NCBI RefSeq assembly: GCF_013166605.1
Contig: NZ_JABKKF010000003.1
Span: forward strand, 1-64,000
Direction: 5' to 3'
Source: Xylanibacter muris
GTDB lineage: Bacteria > Bacteroidota > Bacteroidia > Bacteroidales > Bacteroidaceae
Length of the DNA stretch: 64,000 nt
Positions 25,685 to 35,983 of this stretch are shown here, piece by piece. Positions within the stretch are counted from its first letter, which is position 1. Every line of letters begins with the position of its first letter. A model generated the notes under the pieces. It did not search any database. It worked only from the letters and a program-made list of their open reading frames with translations, and had not been told where the DNA came from. The position numbers and the translations under genes were made by a program.

Positions 25685-25932
25685 CATTTTTCCCAAAAAC
25701 ATTTATCATTCATCCGCCTTTCACATGTAATACAATCACGCAATCGCATACTCACACACACCAGCCATCATACCATGGTATATATTATCGCAAACCGCGC
25801 AAAACAATGATAAAACCATAATCAGCGTGGAACCTATGAATTTACCATACAATCATGGCAGTATGACGGTTCATTACAAAAACATTTTGTACAAAAAACA
25901 CCTTTAGCCATACATATATTCTTAAAAAACAT

Positions 25933-25940
25933 TACCTTTG
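25933..25940 (+). promoter_or_regulatory. -7 element for the M16 protease gene
   Basis: TACCTTTG matches TAnnTTTG, 26 bp upstream of the ATG at 25967. The ~300 bases upstream (25668-25966) hold no other feature I can support. Confidence 0.55.
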
Positions 25941-25966
25941 CAACAGACTAAACATAAACATTTAAT

Positions 25967-28918
25967 ATGACAATAACAAAAAGGCATAACAACGGTAAAA
26001 AGACAACACTTCTTGCCGCAGCATTGATTATTACAGGAAACGTTCTTTCATCCACAACAGAAACCACAGACCTGCAGTTCAATCCGCAGACATCATCTGC
26101 TTTGGAAGTAAAGGAGCTGAAACTGACCAACGGCATGACTGTATGGCTTAACGAAGACCACTCCCAACCTAAGGTGTTCGGAGCAGTAGTAGTGAAAGTA
26201 GGGTCCAACGACTGTCCCAATACAGGCATGGCACACTACTTTGAACACATACTATTTAAAGGAACAGACAAAATAGGCACCACGGACTATAAGGCAGAAA
26301 AACCATGGCTCGATTCCATATCAGCACAATATGACATATTATCACGGACAAACGACAATACTGAACGCATAAAAATACAAAAACATATAAACGAGCTGAG
26401 CATAAAAGCTTCCGAATACGCCATTCCCAACGAATTCAGCAATCTCATAGCAAAATACGGAGGCTCAGGACTGAATGCCGGAACATCATACGACCACACT
26501 TTTTACTACAACACGTTCGTGCCGCAATTCATAGAACAATGGTGCAAACTGAACAGCGAACGCCTGATATCACCTGTCTTCAGGCTATTCCAGGGGGAAC
26601 TGGAAACGGTATATGAGGAAAAGAACATGTATTCGGACAACGTGGTCATGCCTGTTATCGAAAAATTCATGTCTGCTGTATATTCCGGCACACCTTACGA
26701 ATACCCGATTATCGGCAGCACGGACAACCTGAAAAATCCCAAACTAAGCGAGATGCAGGAATTCTACGACAAGTATTATGTGGCAGGCAACATGGGACTT
26801 ATACTGTGTGGCGACATTGATACCAAAACAATCAAACCGCTGCTTGAAAAGACTTTCGGGCACATAAAACCGGGCAACGCACCGCAAAGACAGACAGCAG
26901 AACCCAAACCTTTCGACGGCAAAACCACCATTGGTCTGAAACTTCCAATACCTATTATTAAAGCCACCGGCCTTTGCTATCGTGGTCCAAAGGCGATGGA
27001 CAAGGACGATGTGGTGATGACATTTGCACTTCAGCTTCTTGCAAACGAACAGGAAACCGGCATGCTCGACTCACTTGCTGATGCAGGAAAATGGCTTGGA
27101 GCCACCGCCATGGCAATGCCACAAAAAGACGCGGGAGCGGTAATACTCGGTGTCATCCCGAATATCCCGTTCGGTTCCAAGAAAAAAGCGGAACGACTCC
27201 TGCTCAAACAGATAGAAAGACTGAAAAACGGTGATTTCTCTGAAACAACACTCAACCATCTGAAGATGGAAAGCATAAGAAACTTCCACACCAATCTTGA
27301 GAATATGAACAAGAGAGCAAACATGATGGTATCGGTATTCACCCAACTGGACACTTGGAACGATTATCTTGCGCTTGAAGAACAAATCAACCGTATAACA
27401 AAGGAAGACATCGTCAGAGTTGCCAGAAAATACATCAACGACAACTACATAAGAATGGTCAAGAAATTCGGTATTTACTCAAAAGACAGACTTACCCAAC
27501 CGGGATACAAGCCCGTTAAACCGAAGAACACCGATGTAGAATCCGAATATGCCAAAGCTCTCGACAGCATACCGGTGAAGCCTATAGAAATAAGGACTAT
27601 TGATTTTCAAAAAGATGTCAACAGAATAGAACTCGGCCCGCTTGCCACACTGTACACCGCTCACAACCCGATGAACAACATATTCACAATGAACATAAAA
27701 TATCGCTGTGGCACAATAGACAAGCCTATTCTTGAAACAGCGGAAAGCTTCATAAAAACATTAGGAACAGATTCGCTGTCGAAGACAGAATTCGGCAAGT
27801 CACTGCAGAAAATAGGAACGACAATGGAGCAGTATGCCGGCAACGGGACTTTCACAATAAGTCTGAGCGGATTCGAATCACAGCTCGAAAACACCCTTAA
27901 ACTGCTCCGTCATTTCATGAACAACGTGAAACCGGAAAAGAAAAAGCTTGACGATGAAAAGAAAAGCTATAAAATCGCAATAAAGTCTTTCGATAAGGAC
28001 TATACAAACGTTGCCGATGCGATGATGGAAAAAGTGATGTTCGGCAACGAGTCGTCATATCTGAAATATTCACCGACATCATCCGAAATAAATAATCTCA
28101 CAGGCGAGAAACTCATCAACACCTATAAGGAGCTGCAGAACTACGAATGTGACATAACATACACCGGACGCACAGAGGACAGCACCGTAGAAAGACTTAT
28201 ACGCAAATATCTTAATCCCGGAAAAGCCATGAACAGACATAAAGACACGTTCAGAAAATATATTTCCGTGGATAAACCGACAGTATATGTATATCTTACA
28301 CCTAAAGCCCGACAGAATATCATAGGCACATACACACAATTGCCCAAGGCCGATACATGGGACAAAAGAGCGCCAATGATAATTTGGGGAAACTATTTCG
28401 GTAAAGACATGTCATCGCTGATGTTTCAGGAAATAAGGGAAATCCGCTCATACGCCTACTATGCAGGCGGAGAAGTACAACTGACTCCAAAGAATACACA
28501 TCCGCAAGAGCATACCGCATTCATAACAAAAATGGGGACACAGGCCGACAAGACCTTTGCCGCATTATCTGTATTAGACAGCCTCATGAACAATATGCCT
28601 GTCAAAGAAAAACAGATAGAAATAGCAAAGCAGTCATACCTGAACAACATGAACAACAATTACCCGTCATTCCGCGGCAAGGCAGACTATGTGGCGGAAG
28701 ACATATTCAAAGGCTATAAATACGACACAAACAAGGAATTTGCGGAAAGCATACGCAAAGTCTCAACAGATGACGTATATAATTTCTATGTAAACAATGT
28801 AAAACCTGCAAACCGCGCCATATTCATTGTAGGCAAACTAAATAAGGAAGATATTGAAAAACTGAAGAATTACGGAGAAGTGAAAATACTGACAAAAAAA
28901 GACATAATAAATATGTAA
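25967..28918 (+). CDS. Exported M16-family zinc metallopeptidase
   Basis: A 983-residue protein with an N-terminal hydrophobic signal segment (about 14-29). The inverted zinc motif HxxEH is HYFEH at residues 90-94 (GMAHYFEHILFKGTD), and a downstream glutamate lies in ETVYEEKNM near 210. Two M16 repeats follow one another (about 45-500 and 540-960), the second lacking the zinc motif, as in the pitrilysin group. The family degrades short peptides. This exported form probably acts in the periplasm. It is monocistronic. Confidence 0.9.
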   Translation: MTITKRHNNGKKTTLLAAALIITGNVLSSTTETTDLQFNPQTSSALEVKELKLTNGMTVWLNEDHSQPKVFGAVVVKVGSNDCPNTGMAHYFEHILFKGTDKIGTTDYKAEKPWLDSISAQYDILSRTNDNTERIKIQKHINELSIKASEYAIPNEFSNLIAKYGGSGLNAGTSYDHTFYYNTFVPQFIEQWCKLNSERLISPVFRLFQGELETVYEEKNMYSDNVVMPVIEKFMSAVYSGTPYEYPIIGSTDNLKNPKLSEMQEFYDKYYVAGNMGLILCGDIDTKTIKPLLEKTFGHIKPGNAPQRQTAEPKPFDGKTTIGLKLPIPIIKATGLCYRGPKAMDKDDVVMTFALQLLANEQETGMLDSLADAGKWLGATAMAMPQKDAGAVILGVIPNIPFGSKKKAERLLLKQIERLKNGDFSETTLNHLKMESIRNFHTNLENMNKRANMMVSVFTQLDTWNDYLALEEQINRITKEDIVRVARKYINDNYIRMVKKFGIYSKDRLTQPGYKPVKPKNTDVESEYAKALDSIPVKPIEIRTIDFQKDVNRIELGPLATLYTAHNPMNNIFTMNIKYRCGTIDKPILETAESFIKTLGTDSLSKTEFGKSLQKIGTTMEQYAGNGTFTISLSGFESQLENTLKLLRHFMNNVKPEKKKLDDEKKSYKIAIKSFDKDYTNVADAMMEKVMFGNESSYLKYSPTSSEINNLTGEKLINTYKELQNYECDITYTGRTEDSTVERLIRKYLNPGKAMNRHKDTFRKYISVDKPTVYVYLTPKARQNIIGTYTQLPKADTWDKRAPMIIWGNYFGKDMSSLMFQEIREIRSYAYYAGGEVQLTPKNTHPQEHTAFITKMGTQADKTFAALSVLDSLMNNMPVKEKQIEIAKQSYLNNMNNNYPSFRGKADYVAEDIFKGYKYDTNKEFAESIRKVSTDDVYNFYVNNVKPANRAIFIVGKLNKEDIEKLKNYGEVKILTKKDIINM

Positions 28919-29271
28919 TACGTATTTTATATATATTCAATACATAAATCAGGAAAAACAAAACAGTCAAAGGCACTAAAAGAACGTTTTCGTCAAGTCA
29001 AATGAGCAATGTGACATATCGTATCTTATACTGTGCATGGACATCGCTTTGCAATATGTACAATGTCCGGTCTTTGAAATACATATAACACATGTCAAAG
29101 ACAAGGATTAACACAGGGGAGGAATGCAAGAAACCAACATTTTAGTGCCTTTTTCTTTGCAGTATAACAAAAAAACGGTACTTTTGCACATTAGTATATA
29201 TAGTTGTGCATTTCACACCTAAAACATAATAATAAAAAGACAATAAAAACTTAATAACAGAGGAAACAAAT
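28919..29271. other. Intergenic region upstream of etfBA
   Basis: No gene is supported in these 353 bases. A weak hairpin (29039-29044 with 29063-29068) is visible. The right end carries the strong promoter for etfB. Confidence 0.5.
29156..29186 (+). promoter_or_regulatory. Consensus promoter for etfBA-acyl-CoA dehydrogenase
   Basis: TTTG at 29156-29159, a 19-bp spacer and TACTTTTG at 29179-29186, an exact match to both boxes. The leader to the etfB ATG is ~80 nt. Confidence 0.75.
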
Positions 29272-30141
29272 ATGAGTTTGAAAATTGTTGTGCTTGCAAA
29301 GCAAGTACCAGACACAAGAAACGTAGGCAAGGATGCCATGACGGCAGAAGGCACCGTAAACCGTGCCGCACTGCCTGCAATCTTCAATCCCGAAGATATG
29401 AATGCACTCGAACAGGCTCTGCGTCTTAAAGAGCAGAACCCTGGTTCTACCGTAGGCATTCTTACCATGGGACCTCCCCGTGCAGCAGAAGTAATCCGCC
29501 AGGGATTATACCGTGGAGCAGACACAGGATGGCTCCTTACCGACCGTCTGTTCGCAGGCGCTGACACACTCGCCACATCCTACGCACTCGCCACTGCCAT
29601 TAAAAAGATTGGCGATGTAGACGTTATCATAGGAGGACGCCAGGCTATCGACGGTGATACGGCTCAGGTTGGACCTCAGGTAGCACAGAAGCTGGGTCTG
29701 TCACAGGTAACATACGCAGAGGAAATAATGAAATGCGAGAACAACAGACTGACCATACGCCGCCATATAGACGGAGGTGTGGAAACTGTTGAGACACCGA
29801 TGCCAGTGGTAGTTACCGTTAACGGAAGCGCCGCTCCATGCCGCCCGTGTAATGCAAAACTGGTTATGAAATACAAGAGAGCCACAGCTCCGCTTGAACG
29901 TACTACGGATATGCCGTATGCGAATCTTTACGAAGAACGTCCTTATCTCACACTTACACAGTGGTCTGTGGCCGATGTCAACGGGGATCCGCAACAGTGC
30001 GGACTGAGCGGCTCGCCGACCAAGGTCAAGGCTGTGAAGAATATTGTATTCCAGGCAAAGGAGAGCAAGACCCTCACCGGCAGCGACACCGACATAGAGG
30101 ATCTGATAACTGAATTGTTGAATGAAAAGATTATTGGATAA
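29272..30141 (+). CDS. etfB: Electron transfer flavoprotein beta subunit
   Basis: A 289-residue EtfB/FixA protein. It begins with the conserved MSLKIVVLAKQVPDT and carries GGRQAIDGDTAQVGPQVAQKLG (about 122-143) and PVVVTVNGSA. EtfB binds AMP or a second FAD and docks to the acyl-CoA dehydrogenase. The gene opens a three-gene operon with etfA 3 bp downstream and an acyl-CoA dehydrogenase. Confidence 0.95.
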   Translation: MSLKIVVLAKQVPDTRNVGKDAMTAEGTVNRAALPAIFNPEDMNALEQALRLKEQNPGSTVGILTMGPPRAAEVIRQGLYRGADTGWLLTDRLFAGADTLATSYALATAIKKIGDVDVIIGGRQAIDGDTAQVGPQVAQKLGLSQVTYAEEIMKCENNRLTIRRHIDGGVETVETPMPVVVTVNGSAAPCRPCNAKLVMKYKRATAPLERTTDMPYANLYEERPYLTLTQWSVADVNGDPQQCGLSGSPTKVKAVKNIVFQAKESKTLTGSDTDIEDLITELLNEKIIG

Positions 30142-30144
30142 ACA

Positions 30145-31167
30145 ATGAATAACGTATTCGTATATTGCGAGATTGAAGGCACAACCGTTGCCGAGGTTTC
30201 CCAAGAGCTCCTCACCAAAGGCCGCAAGCTGGCCAATCAGCTAAATGTCGAGCTTCATGCAGTAGTGGCCGGAACAGGCATTAAGGGTAATGTGGAAACA
30301 CAGATACTGCCATACGGTGTGGACAAGCTTTTTGTTTTCGATGCAGAAGGACTATTCCCATATACATCGGCACCGCACACAGACATACTTGTAAACCTGT
30401 TTAAGGAAGAACAGCCCCAGATTTGTCTTATGGGAGCAACAGTAATAGGACGCGACTTAGGACCAAGAGTATCGTCATCACTCACAAGCGGACTCACAGC
30501 GGACTGTACCGAACTTGAAATCGGTGACTACGACGACAAGAAGAGCGGCACACACTATACAAACCTTCTCTATCAGATACGTCCGGCATTCGGAGGTAAT
30601 ATCGTAGCGACAATCGTCAACCCCGACCACCGGCCGCAAATGGCTACGGTAAGAAGCGGTGTGATGCAGAAAGCCGTTTATGAGGGTGAGGCAAAAAATG
30701 AGACCGTATATCCTGATGTAACAAAATATGTGCCGGCAGAAGACTATATCGTGAAAGTGCTCGACCGTCATGTAGAGGCAGCAAAGCACAATCTGAAAGG
30801 CGCGCCCATCGTCGTGGCCGGTGGCTACGGTGTAGGCAGCAAGGAAGGCTTCGACATGCTGTTCCAATTGGCAAAAGAGCTTCACGGAGAAGTGGGAGCA
30901 AGCCGCGCAGCCGTGGATGCAGGATGGGCTGACCACGACAGGCAGATCGGACAGACTGGCGTGACCGTACATCCTAAAGTATATATTGCATGCGGCATAT
31001 CCGGACAGATACAGCATATCGCAGGTATGCAGGATTCCGGCATCATCATCTCTATAAACAATGATCCGGAAGCACCAATCAACAAGATTGCCGACTATGT
31101 AATCACGGGAACAGTAGAAGAGGTCGTACCGAAACTCATCAAATACTACAAACAGAACAGTAAATAG
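30145..31167 (+). CDS. etfA: Electron transfer flavoprotein alpha subunit
   Basis: A 340-residue EtfA/FixB. The C-terminal FAD domain is clear: VVAGGYGVGSKEGFDML, GASRAAVDAGWADHDRQIGQTG, YIACGISGQIQHIAGM and INNDPEAPINKIADYVI. It pairs with EtfB to shuttle electrons from the acyl-CoA dehydrogenase encoded 24 bp downstream. Whether the complex bifurcates electrons cannot be told from these motifs. Confidence 0.95.
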   Translation: MNNVFVYCEIEGTTVAEVSQELLTKGRKLANQLNVELHAVVAGTGIKGNVETQILPYGVDKLFVFDAEGLFPYTSAPHTDILVNLFKEEQPQICLMGATVIGRDLGPRVSSSLTSGLTADCTELEIGDYDDKKSGTHYTNLLYQIRPAFGGNIVATIVNPDHRPQMATVRSGVMQKAVYEGEAKNETVYPDVTKYVPAEDYIVKVLDRHVEAAKHNLKGAPIVVAGGYGVGSKEGFDMLFQLAKELHGEVGASRAAVDAGWADHDRQIGQTGVTVHPKVYIACGISGQIQHIAGMQDSGIIISINNDPEAPINKIADYVITGTVEEVVPKLIKYYKQNSK

Positions 31168-31191
31168 TTTTTCAATAAAGAAATAAAGAAT

Positions 31192-32898
31192 ATGGCAAAT
31201 TACTATAGCGATCATCCTGAGTTTGATTTCTATCTTAATCATCCTGAGATGAAACGAATCGTTGAACTCAAGGAACGCAACTTTGCAGACAAAGATACTT
31301 ACGACGATGCTCCGGTAGACTTTGAAGACGCTATCGAGAACTACAGACGCGTGCTCGACATAACAGGCGACATTGCAGCCAATATCATCGAGCCAAACTC
31401 AGAGGACGTAGACCTCGAAGGCCCGCACCTCATTGACGGACGCATGCACTATGCTTCAAAGACATACGAAAATCTTGAAGCCACACGCAAGGCCGGCCTT
31501 TGGGGTATCTCCATGCCAAGGCGCTACGGCGGGCTCAACATGCCAATAACCCCATACTCCATGGCTTCAGAGATTGTTTCAGCCGCTGATGCAGGTTTCC
31601 AGAATATATGGTCGCTCCAGGACTGTATCGAGACCTTATATGAATTCGGTGATGAGGAACAGCGCAAGAAGTATATCCCCCGCGTATGCGCCGGTGAGAC
31701 AATGAGTATGGACCTCACAGAGCCGGATGCAGGCTCCGACCTCCAGCGGGTAATGCTGAAAGCCACATACAGCGAAGAGGATAAATGCTGGTATCTTAAC
31801 GGTGTCAAGCGTTTTATCACAAACGGTGACTCAGACATCCATCTTGTGCTGGCACGTTCCGAAGAGGGGACACACGACGGCCGCGGACTTTCTATGTTCA
31901 TCTACGACAAGAGAGACGGAGGCGTAACAGTGCGCCACATAGAACACAAGCTCGGCATACACGGTTCTCCTACATGCGAGCTTGTATACAAGAATGCAAA
32001 GGCGGAACTTTGCGGAAGCACACGCATGGGACTTATCAAATATGTCATGGCCCTTATGAACGGTGCGCGCCTCGGCATTGCCGCACAGAGCGTCGGTGTG
32101 AGCCAGGCTGCATACAATGAAGGACTGGCATACGCAAAAGACCGCAAGCAGTTTGATACAGCCATAATAAACTTCCCGGCAGTATACGACATGCTTGCAC
32201 GCATGAAGGCCAAGCTTGACGCAGGTCGCAGCATACTGTACCAGACAGCACGCTACGTCGATATATACAAAGCTCTCGATGATATCGCACGTGAACGCAA
32301 GCTTACTCCGGAAGAGCGTCAGGAGCAGAAGAAATACACACGCCTTGCGGATGCCTTCACTCCGCTGGCAAAAGGCATGAACTCCGAATATGCCAACCAG
32401 AATGCATACGATGCAATACAGATACACGGCGGTTCCGGCTTCATCATGGAATACAAGAGCCAGCGTCTGTACCGCGATGCACGCATATTCTCTATCTACG
32501 AGGGTACAACACAGCTGCAGGTTGTGGCTGCCATACGCTATATCACCAACGGCACATATCTCGGCATCATCAAGGAAATGCTTGAGCGTGAAGTAAGCGA
32601 CAGCATGACAGACTTGAAGGCAAGGACAGAGACGCTCGTTGCAAAATACGAAGAGGCTGTCAACATTGTAAAGAACGATGCTGACCAGTGCAAACAAGAC
32701 TTCCTTGCACGACGTCTATATGAAATGACAGCCGACATAATCATGTCGCTGCTCATCATAGAGGATGCTACCCGTGCACCGGAACTTTTCGAGAAGAGTG
32801 CAAACGTGTTCGTGCGCCATGCGGAAGAAGAGGTAAACGGACACTACGGCTTCATCAAGAATTTCAAGACAGAAGACCTTGAACACTACAAAGCCTAA
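31192..32898 (+). CDS. Acyl-CoA dehydrogenase with extended C-terminus
   Basis: A 568-residue flavoprotein dehydrogenase, longer than the usual ~380 residues by an extra C-terminal helical domain (about 460-568). FAD-binding motifs are MDLTEPDAGSDL and KRFITNGDSDI. The C-terminal core has QIHGGSGFIMEY and the YEGTTQLQ segment that holds the catalytic glutamate in related enzymes. Linked to etfBA it oxidises an acyl-CoA or reduces an enoyl-CoA; crotonyl/butyryl-CoA is only one option. The operon ends at the terminator at 32940-32970. Confidence 0.92.
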   Translation: MANYYSDHPEFDFYLNHPEMKRIVELKERNFADKDTYDDAPVDFEDAIENYRRVLDITGDIAANIIEPNSEDVDLEGPHLIDGRMHYASKTYENLEATRKAGLWGISMPRRYGGLNMPITPYSMASEIVSAADAGFQNIWSLQDCIETLYEFGDEEQRKKYIPRVCAGETMSMDLTEPDAGSDLQRVMLKATYSEEDKCWYLNGVKRFITNGDSDIHLVLARSEEGTHDGRGLSMFIYDKRDGGVTVRHIEHKLGIHGSPTCELVYKNAKAELCGSTRMGLIKYVMALMNGARLGIAAQSVGVSQAAYNEGLAYAKDRKQFDTAIINFPAVYDMLARMKAKLDAGRSILYQTARYVDIYKALDDIARERKLTPEERQEQKKYTRLADAFTPLAKGMNSEYANQNAYDAIQIHGGSGFIMEYKSQRLYRDARIFSIYEGTTQLQVVAAIRYITNGTYLGIIKEMLEREVSDSMTDLKARTETLVAKYEEAVNIVKNDADQCKQDFLARRLYEMTADIIMSLLIIEDATRAPELFEKSANVFVRHAEEEVNGHYGFIKNFKTEDLEHYKA

Positions 32899-32939
32899 CA
32901 GGCTTTTATCGCGAAGAATTAACAACAAACGGATAAAAA

Positions 32940-32970
32940 ACAGGCGGGCTGTCGTACCCGCCTGTTTTTA
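32940..32970 (+). terminator. Terminator of the etf operon
   Basis: A 9-bp GC-rich stem (32940-32948 with 32957-32965) with an 8-nt loop, followed by a run of T. Confidence 0.75.
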
Positions 32971-33005
32971 TATATAACGTCTCGAAACACGACATTATGT
33001 TAAGC

Positions 33006-33914
33006 TCACTTCCGGCCGTCCATAAATTCAAGCTGGGCCGCAAGCATACTCAGCATCGGCATTTTGAAACCATGTCCGGCGGCAATCTCTATAGGCCTGG
33101 CATAAAGATAACGAATTTCCATCGGACGTCCATTGTCATAATCGGCCTTCATACTTGAAGAATAAGATGGCATGTGCCGTGTCATGTCTATCATCCTCAT
33201 GGCATAGCTTTCGTCAACTCCTTCCACTCCGCAGGCACGGGCAGCACCGACCACCTCAAGCATCATCATGCGGATAAGCCTCTCTGTGGCACGGCAGTCT
33301 ATAAGTCCGGCACAGTCGGTATTCATCACGACAGTCATGCCGTTGAAGGGCATGTTCCATACTGCTTTCTTCCATCTGGCCTCATTATACCCAACACGGT
33401 TCACTCTCAAACCGGCATCCGTCATATCTGCCACAACGGCATCCATGAAAGCCTCATCGCCACAAGAGTAATCCCCAATGCTCAATCTTCCGTTGCTTTG
33501 GTGCCATATATGCCCCGGCCCTACTTTCGTTGTACAGATATACGCCAGTCCTGCGGCCAGACGCACTCCGGGAAGTAACGCCTGTACATCCTCCTCAACA
33601 CCAATACCGTTTTGTATCAATATGACGAGGGTATTGTCATGCAACAGAGGAGGCAGCATCGCGGCCAACATACCGTTTGATGTCGTCTTCATCGCCACAA
33701 ACACCACATCACACTCCGGCATGGCTGACGTGCTGTCGTATACATTGATATTATCAAGAATAAAATCACCGTCAACGGAATCCACCCTCAGGCCATTTTG
33801 CCTTACATAGTGATAATCACTGTGCAACAGAAAATGAACATCCCGACCGGCTTTTGCCAACAGTCCTCCGAAATAGCCTCCTACAGCACCCGTACCTACA
33901 ATTCCATATCTCAT
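33006..33914 (-). CDS. panE: Ketopantoate reductase family protein
   Basis: A 302-residue NADPH-dependent reductase of the PanE/ApbA family, which reduces 2-dehydropantoate to pantoate for coenzyme A synthesis. It has the nucleotide motif GIVGTGAVGGYFGGLLAKAG at residues 4-23, ILIQNGIGVEE, the catalytic lysine region YNEARWKKAVWNMPFNGM, and the C-terminal SSMKADYDNGRPMEI. Paralogues with other keto-acid substrates exist, and no panBCD genes are near, so the symbol is tentative. It is divergent from dxs. Confidence 0.82.
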   Translation of the reverse strand: MRYGIVGTGAVGGYFGGLLAKAGRDVHFLLHSDYHYVRQNGLRVDSVDGDFILDNINVYDSTSAMPECDVVFVAMKTTSNGMLAAMLPPLLHDNTLVILIQNGIGVEEDVQALLPGVRLAAGLAYICTTKVGPGHIWHQSNGRLSIGDYSCGDEAFMDAVVADMTDAGLRVNRVGYNEARWKKAVWNMPFNGMTVVMNTDCAGLIDCRATERLIRMMMLEVVGAARACGVEGVDESYAMRMIDMTRHMPSYSSSMKADYDNGRPMEIRYLYARPIEIAAGHGFKMPMLSMLAAQLEFMDGRK

Positions 33915-33999
33915 TACAGTAACAATTTAAATTCAAACAATCCTTACAAAATAATCTCCACAACAATCCCAGCATATATAGCTAAATTCATTGCATATA

Positions 34000-34007
34000 C
34001 AAAAGTA
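34000..34007 (-). promoter_or_regulatory. -7 element for the panE-like gene
   Basis: The minus strand reads TACTTTTG, about 85 bp upstream of the start codon. Confidence 0.5.
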
Positions 34008-34051
34008 GCAATTTATCTGACATAAAAACAGGAAAATCAATTTATTTTGCT

Positions 34052-34059
34052 TAACTTTG
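34052..34059 (+). promoter_or_regulatory. -7 element for the dxs operon
   Basis: TAACTTTG matches TAnnTTTG, 22 bp upstream of the dxs ATG. Confidence 0.5.
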
Positions 34060-34081
34060 CCGTGTTATTCAATAAATACAG

Positions 34082-35983
34082 ATGGTGAAACACGAGGATT
34101 TGAGCCTTCTTAACAAAATAGAATACCCCAGCGACCTTCGTAAACTGGGTGTTGACCAGCTGCCGGAACTATGCAGACAGCTGCGCGAGAACATTGTAAA
34201 CGAACTGTCAGTAAATCCCGGCCATCTGGCATCGAGCCTTGGCGCTGTGGAACTGACGGTGGCTATTCATTATGTATACGACACTCCCAATGACAGAATT
34301 GTATGGGATGTAGGGCATCAGGCTTACGGACATAAGATACTTACAGGCAGACGCAAGCGTTTCTGCACCAACAGGAAACTGCACGGAATAATGCCATTCC
34401 CCTCACCAAACGAAAGCGAATACGACACCTTTGTATGCGGCCATGCAAGCAACTCCATTTCTGCCGCTTTAGGCATGGCCGTGGCTGAAAAGAAAAACAA
34501 CGGGAAAAGACATGTTGTGGCAGTCATCGGTGACGGGGCAATGAGCGGAGGTTTGGCCTTCGAGGGGCTTAACAACGTCTCATCCACACCCAACGACATG
34601 CTCATAATTCTCAACGACAATAACATGAGCATAGACAGAAGCGTAGGCGGGCTGAAACAGTATCTCATCGGGCTGAACACCAATGAGACATACAACGACA
34701 TGCGTTTCAAACTGTCGAAATGGCTCCACTCAAAAGGTTATCTCGAGGACGACCGCAAGAAAGGTCTGATACGCCTCGGAAACGCCCTGAAGTCGGCTTT
34801 CAGTCATCAGCAGAACATCTTTGAAGGCCTGAATATCAGATATTTCGGACCATTTGACGGCCACAACGTGAAAGAACTGGTCAGAATATTGCGACAACTC
34901 AAAAACATGAGCGGACCGAAGATGCTTCACATACATACCGTCAAAGGAAAAGGATACGAACCGGCGGAAAAGGCGGCCACAATATGGCATGCCCCGGGAA
35001 AGTTTGATGTCGACACAGGAGAACGGATAAAGGAAGACAACAATGGAAAGCCAGCAAAATATCAGGATGTATTCGGACACACATTGCTTGAACTGGCACG
35101 TACAAACCCAAGAATTGTCGGTGTCACTCCTGCAATGCCAACCGGATGCTCAATGAACATAATGGCCGGAGAAATGCCGGACAGAGTGTTCGATGTGGGT
35201 ATAGCCGAAGGCCATGCCGTAACCTTCTCAGGAGGAATGGCAAAGGAGGGACTGCAACCTTTCTGCAATATCTACAGTGCATTTGCCCAACGGGCATACG
35301 ACAACGTGATACACGATGTGGCCATACTCAAACTGCCGGTAGTGTTATGTCTCGACCGTGCAGGAATAGTCGGACAGGACGGTCCCACCCACCATGGGGC
35401 ATTCGACATTGCCTCATTACGCCCTGTGCCGAACATGACCATTGCATCGCCTATGGATGAACATGAATTGCGCCGCATGATGTACACGGCACAACTTCCG
35501 GGAAAAGGACCGTTCGTCATACGATACCCGCGCGGATGCGGAGTGCTTGCAGACTGGCACTGTCCGCTTGAGGAAATCACCGTCGGAACCGGACGCCGCC
35601 TTAAAGACGGCAACAACGTGGCTGTAATGTCACTCGGACCTATAGGAAACACCGTGGCGGAAGCCATATCTGAAACCGAACGCGAGTATACTGGATTCAC
35701 TGCCGCCCACTACGACATGAGGTTTGTAAAACCGCTCGACAACAACCTATTGGAAGAGGCGGCAAAAAAGTTCCCCGCTATAATCGTAGTGGAAGACGGT
35801 GTGAGAAACGGAGGCTTCGGCTCTGCCATACTTGAATGGATGGCCGACCACGGCCATCAGACAAGAATTGTGCGAATGGGACTTCCCGACAGTTTCATCG
35901 AGCACGGAACTGTGGAGGAACTCTGGAAAATAGCGGGAATAGACAAGGAAAGCATAAAGACAGAATTAAAGAAACTGACATGA
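34082..35983 (+). CDS. dxs: 1-deoxy-D-xylulose-5-phosphate synthase
   Basis: A 633-residue thiamine-diphosphate enzyme, first step of the non-mevalonate isoprenoid pathway (pyruvate plus glyceraldehyde 3-phosphate). Key motifs are [16 protein letters not shown], the ThDP/Mg loop [16 protein letters not shown] ending in NDNNMSID, and the transketolase-type second half with [15 protein letters not shown] and [15 protein letters not shown]. Its stop overlaps the trkA start (ATGA), so isoprenoid and potassium genes share a transcript. Confidence 0.96.
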   Translation: MVKHEDLSLLNKIEYPSDLRKLGVDQLPELCRQLRENIVNELSVNPGHLASSLGAVELTVAIHYVYDTPNDRIVWDVGHQAYGHKILTGRRKRFCTNRKLHGIMPFPSPNESEYDTFVCGHASNSISAALGMAVAEKKNNGKRHVVAVIGDGAMSGGLAFEGLNNVSSTPNDMLIILNDNNMSIDRSVGGLKQYLIGLNTNETYNDMRFKLSKWLHSKGYLEDDRKKGLIRLGNALKSAFSHQQNIFEGLNIRYFGPFDGHNVKELVRILRQLKNMSGPKMLHIHTVKGKGYEPAEKAATIWHAPGKFDVDTGERIKEDNNGKPAKYQDVFGHTLLELARTNPRIVGVTPAMPTGCSMNIMAGEMPDRVFDVGIAEGHAVTFSGGMAKEGLQPFCNIYSAFAQRAYDNVIHDVAILKLPVVLCLDRAGIVGQDGPTHHGAFDIASLRPVPNMTIASPMDEHELRRMMYTAQLPGKGPFVIRYPRGCGVLADWHCPLEEITVGTGRRLKDGNNVAVMSLGPIGNTVAEAISETEREYTGFTAAHYDMRFVKPLDNNLLEEAAKKFPAIIVVEDGVRNGGFGSAILEWMADHGHQTRIVRMGLPDSFIEHGTVEELWKIAGIDKESIKTELKKLT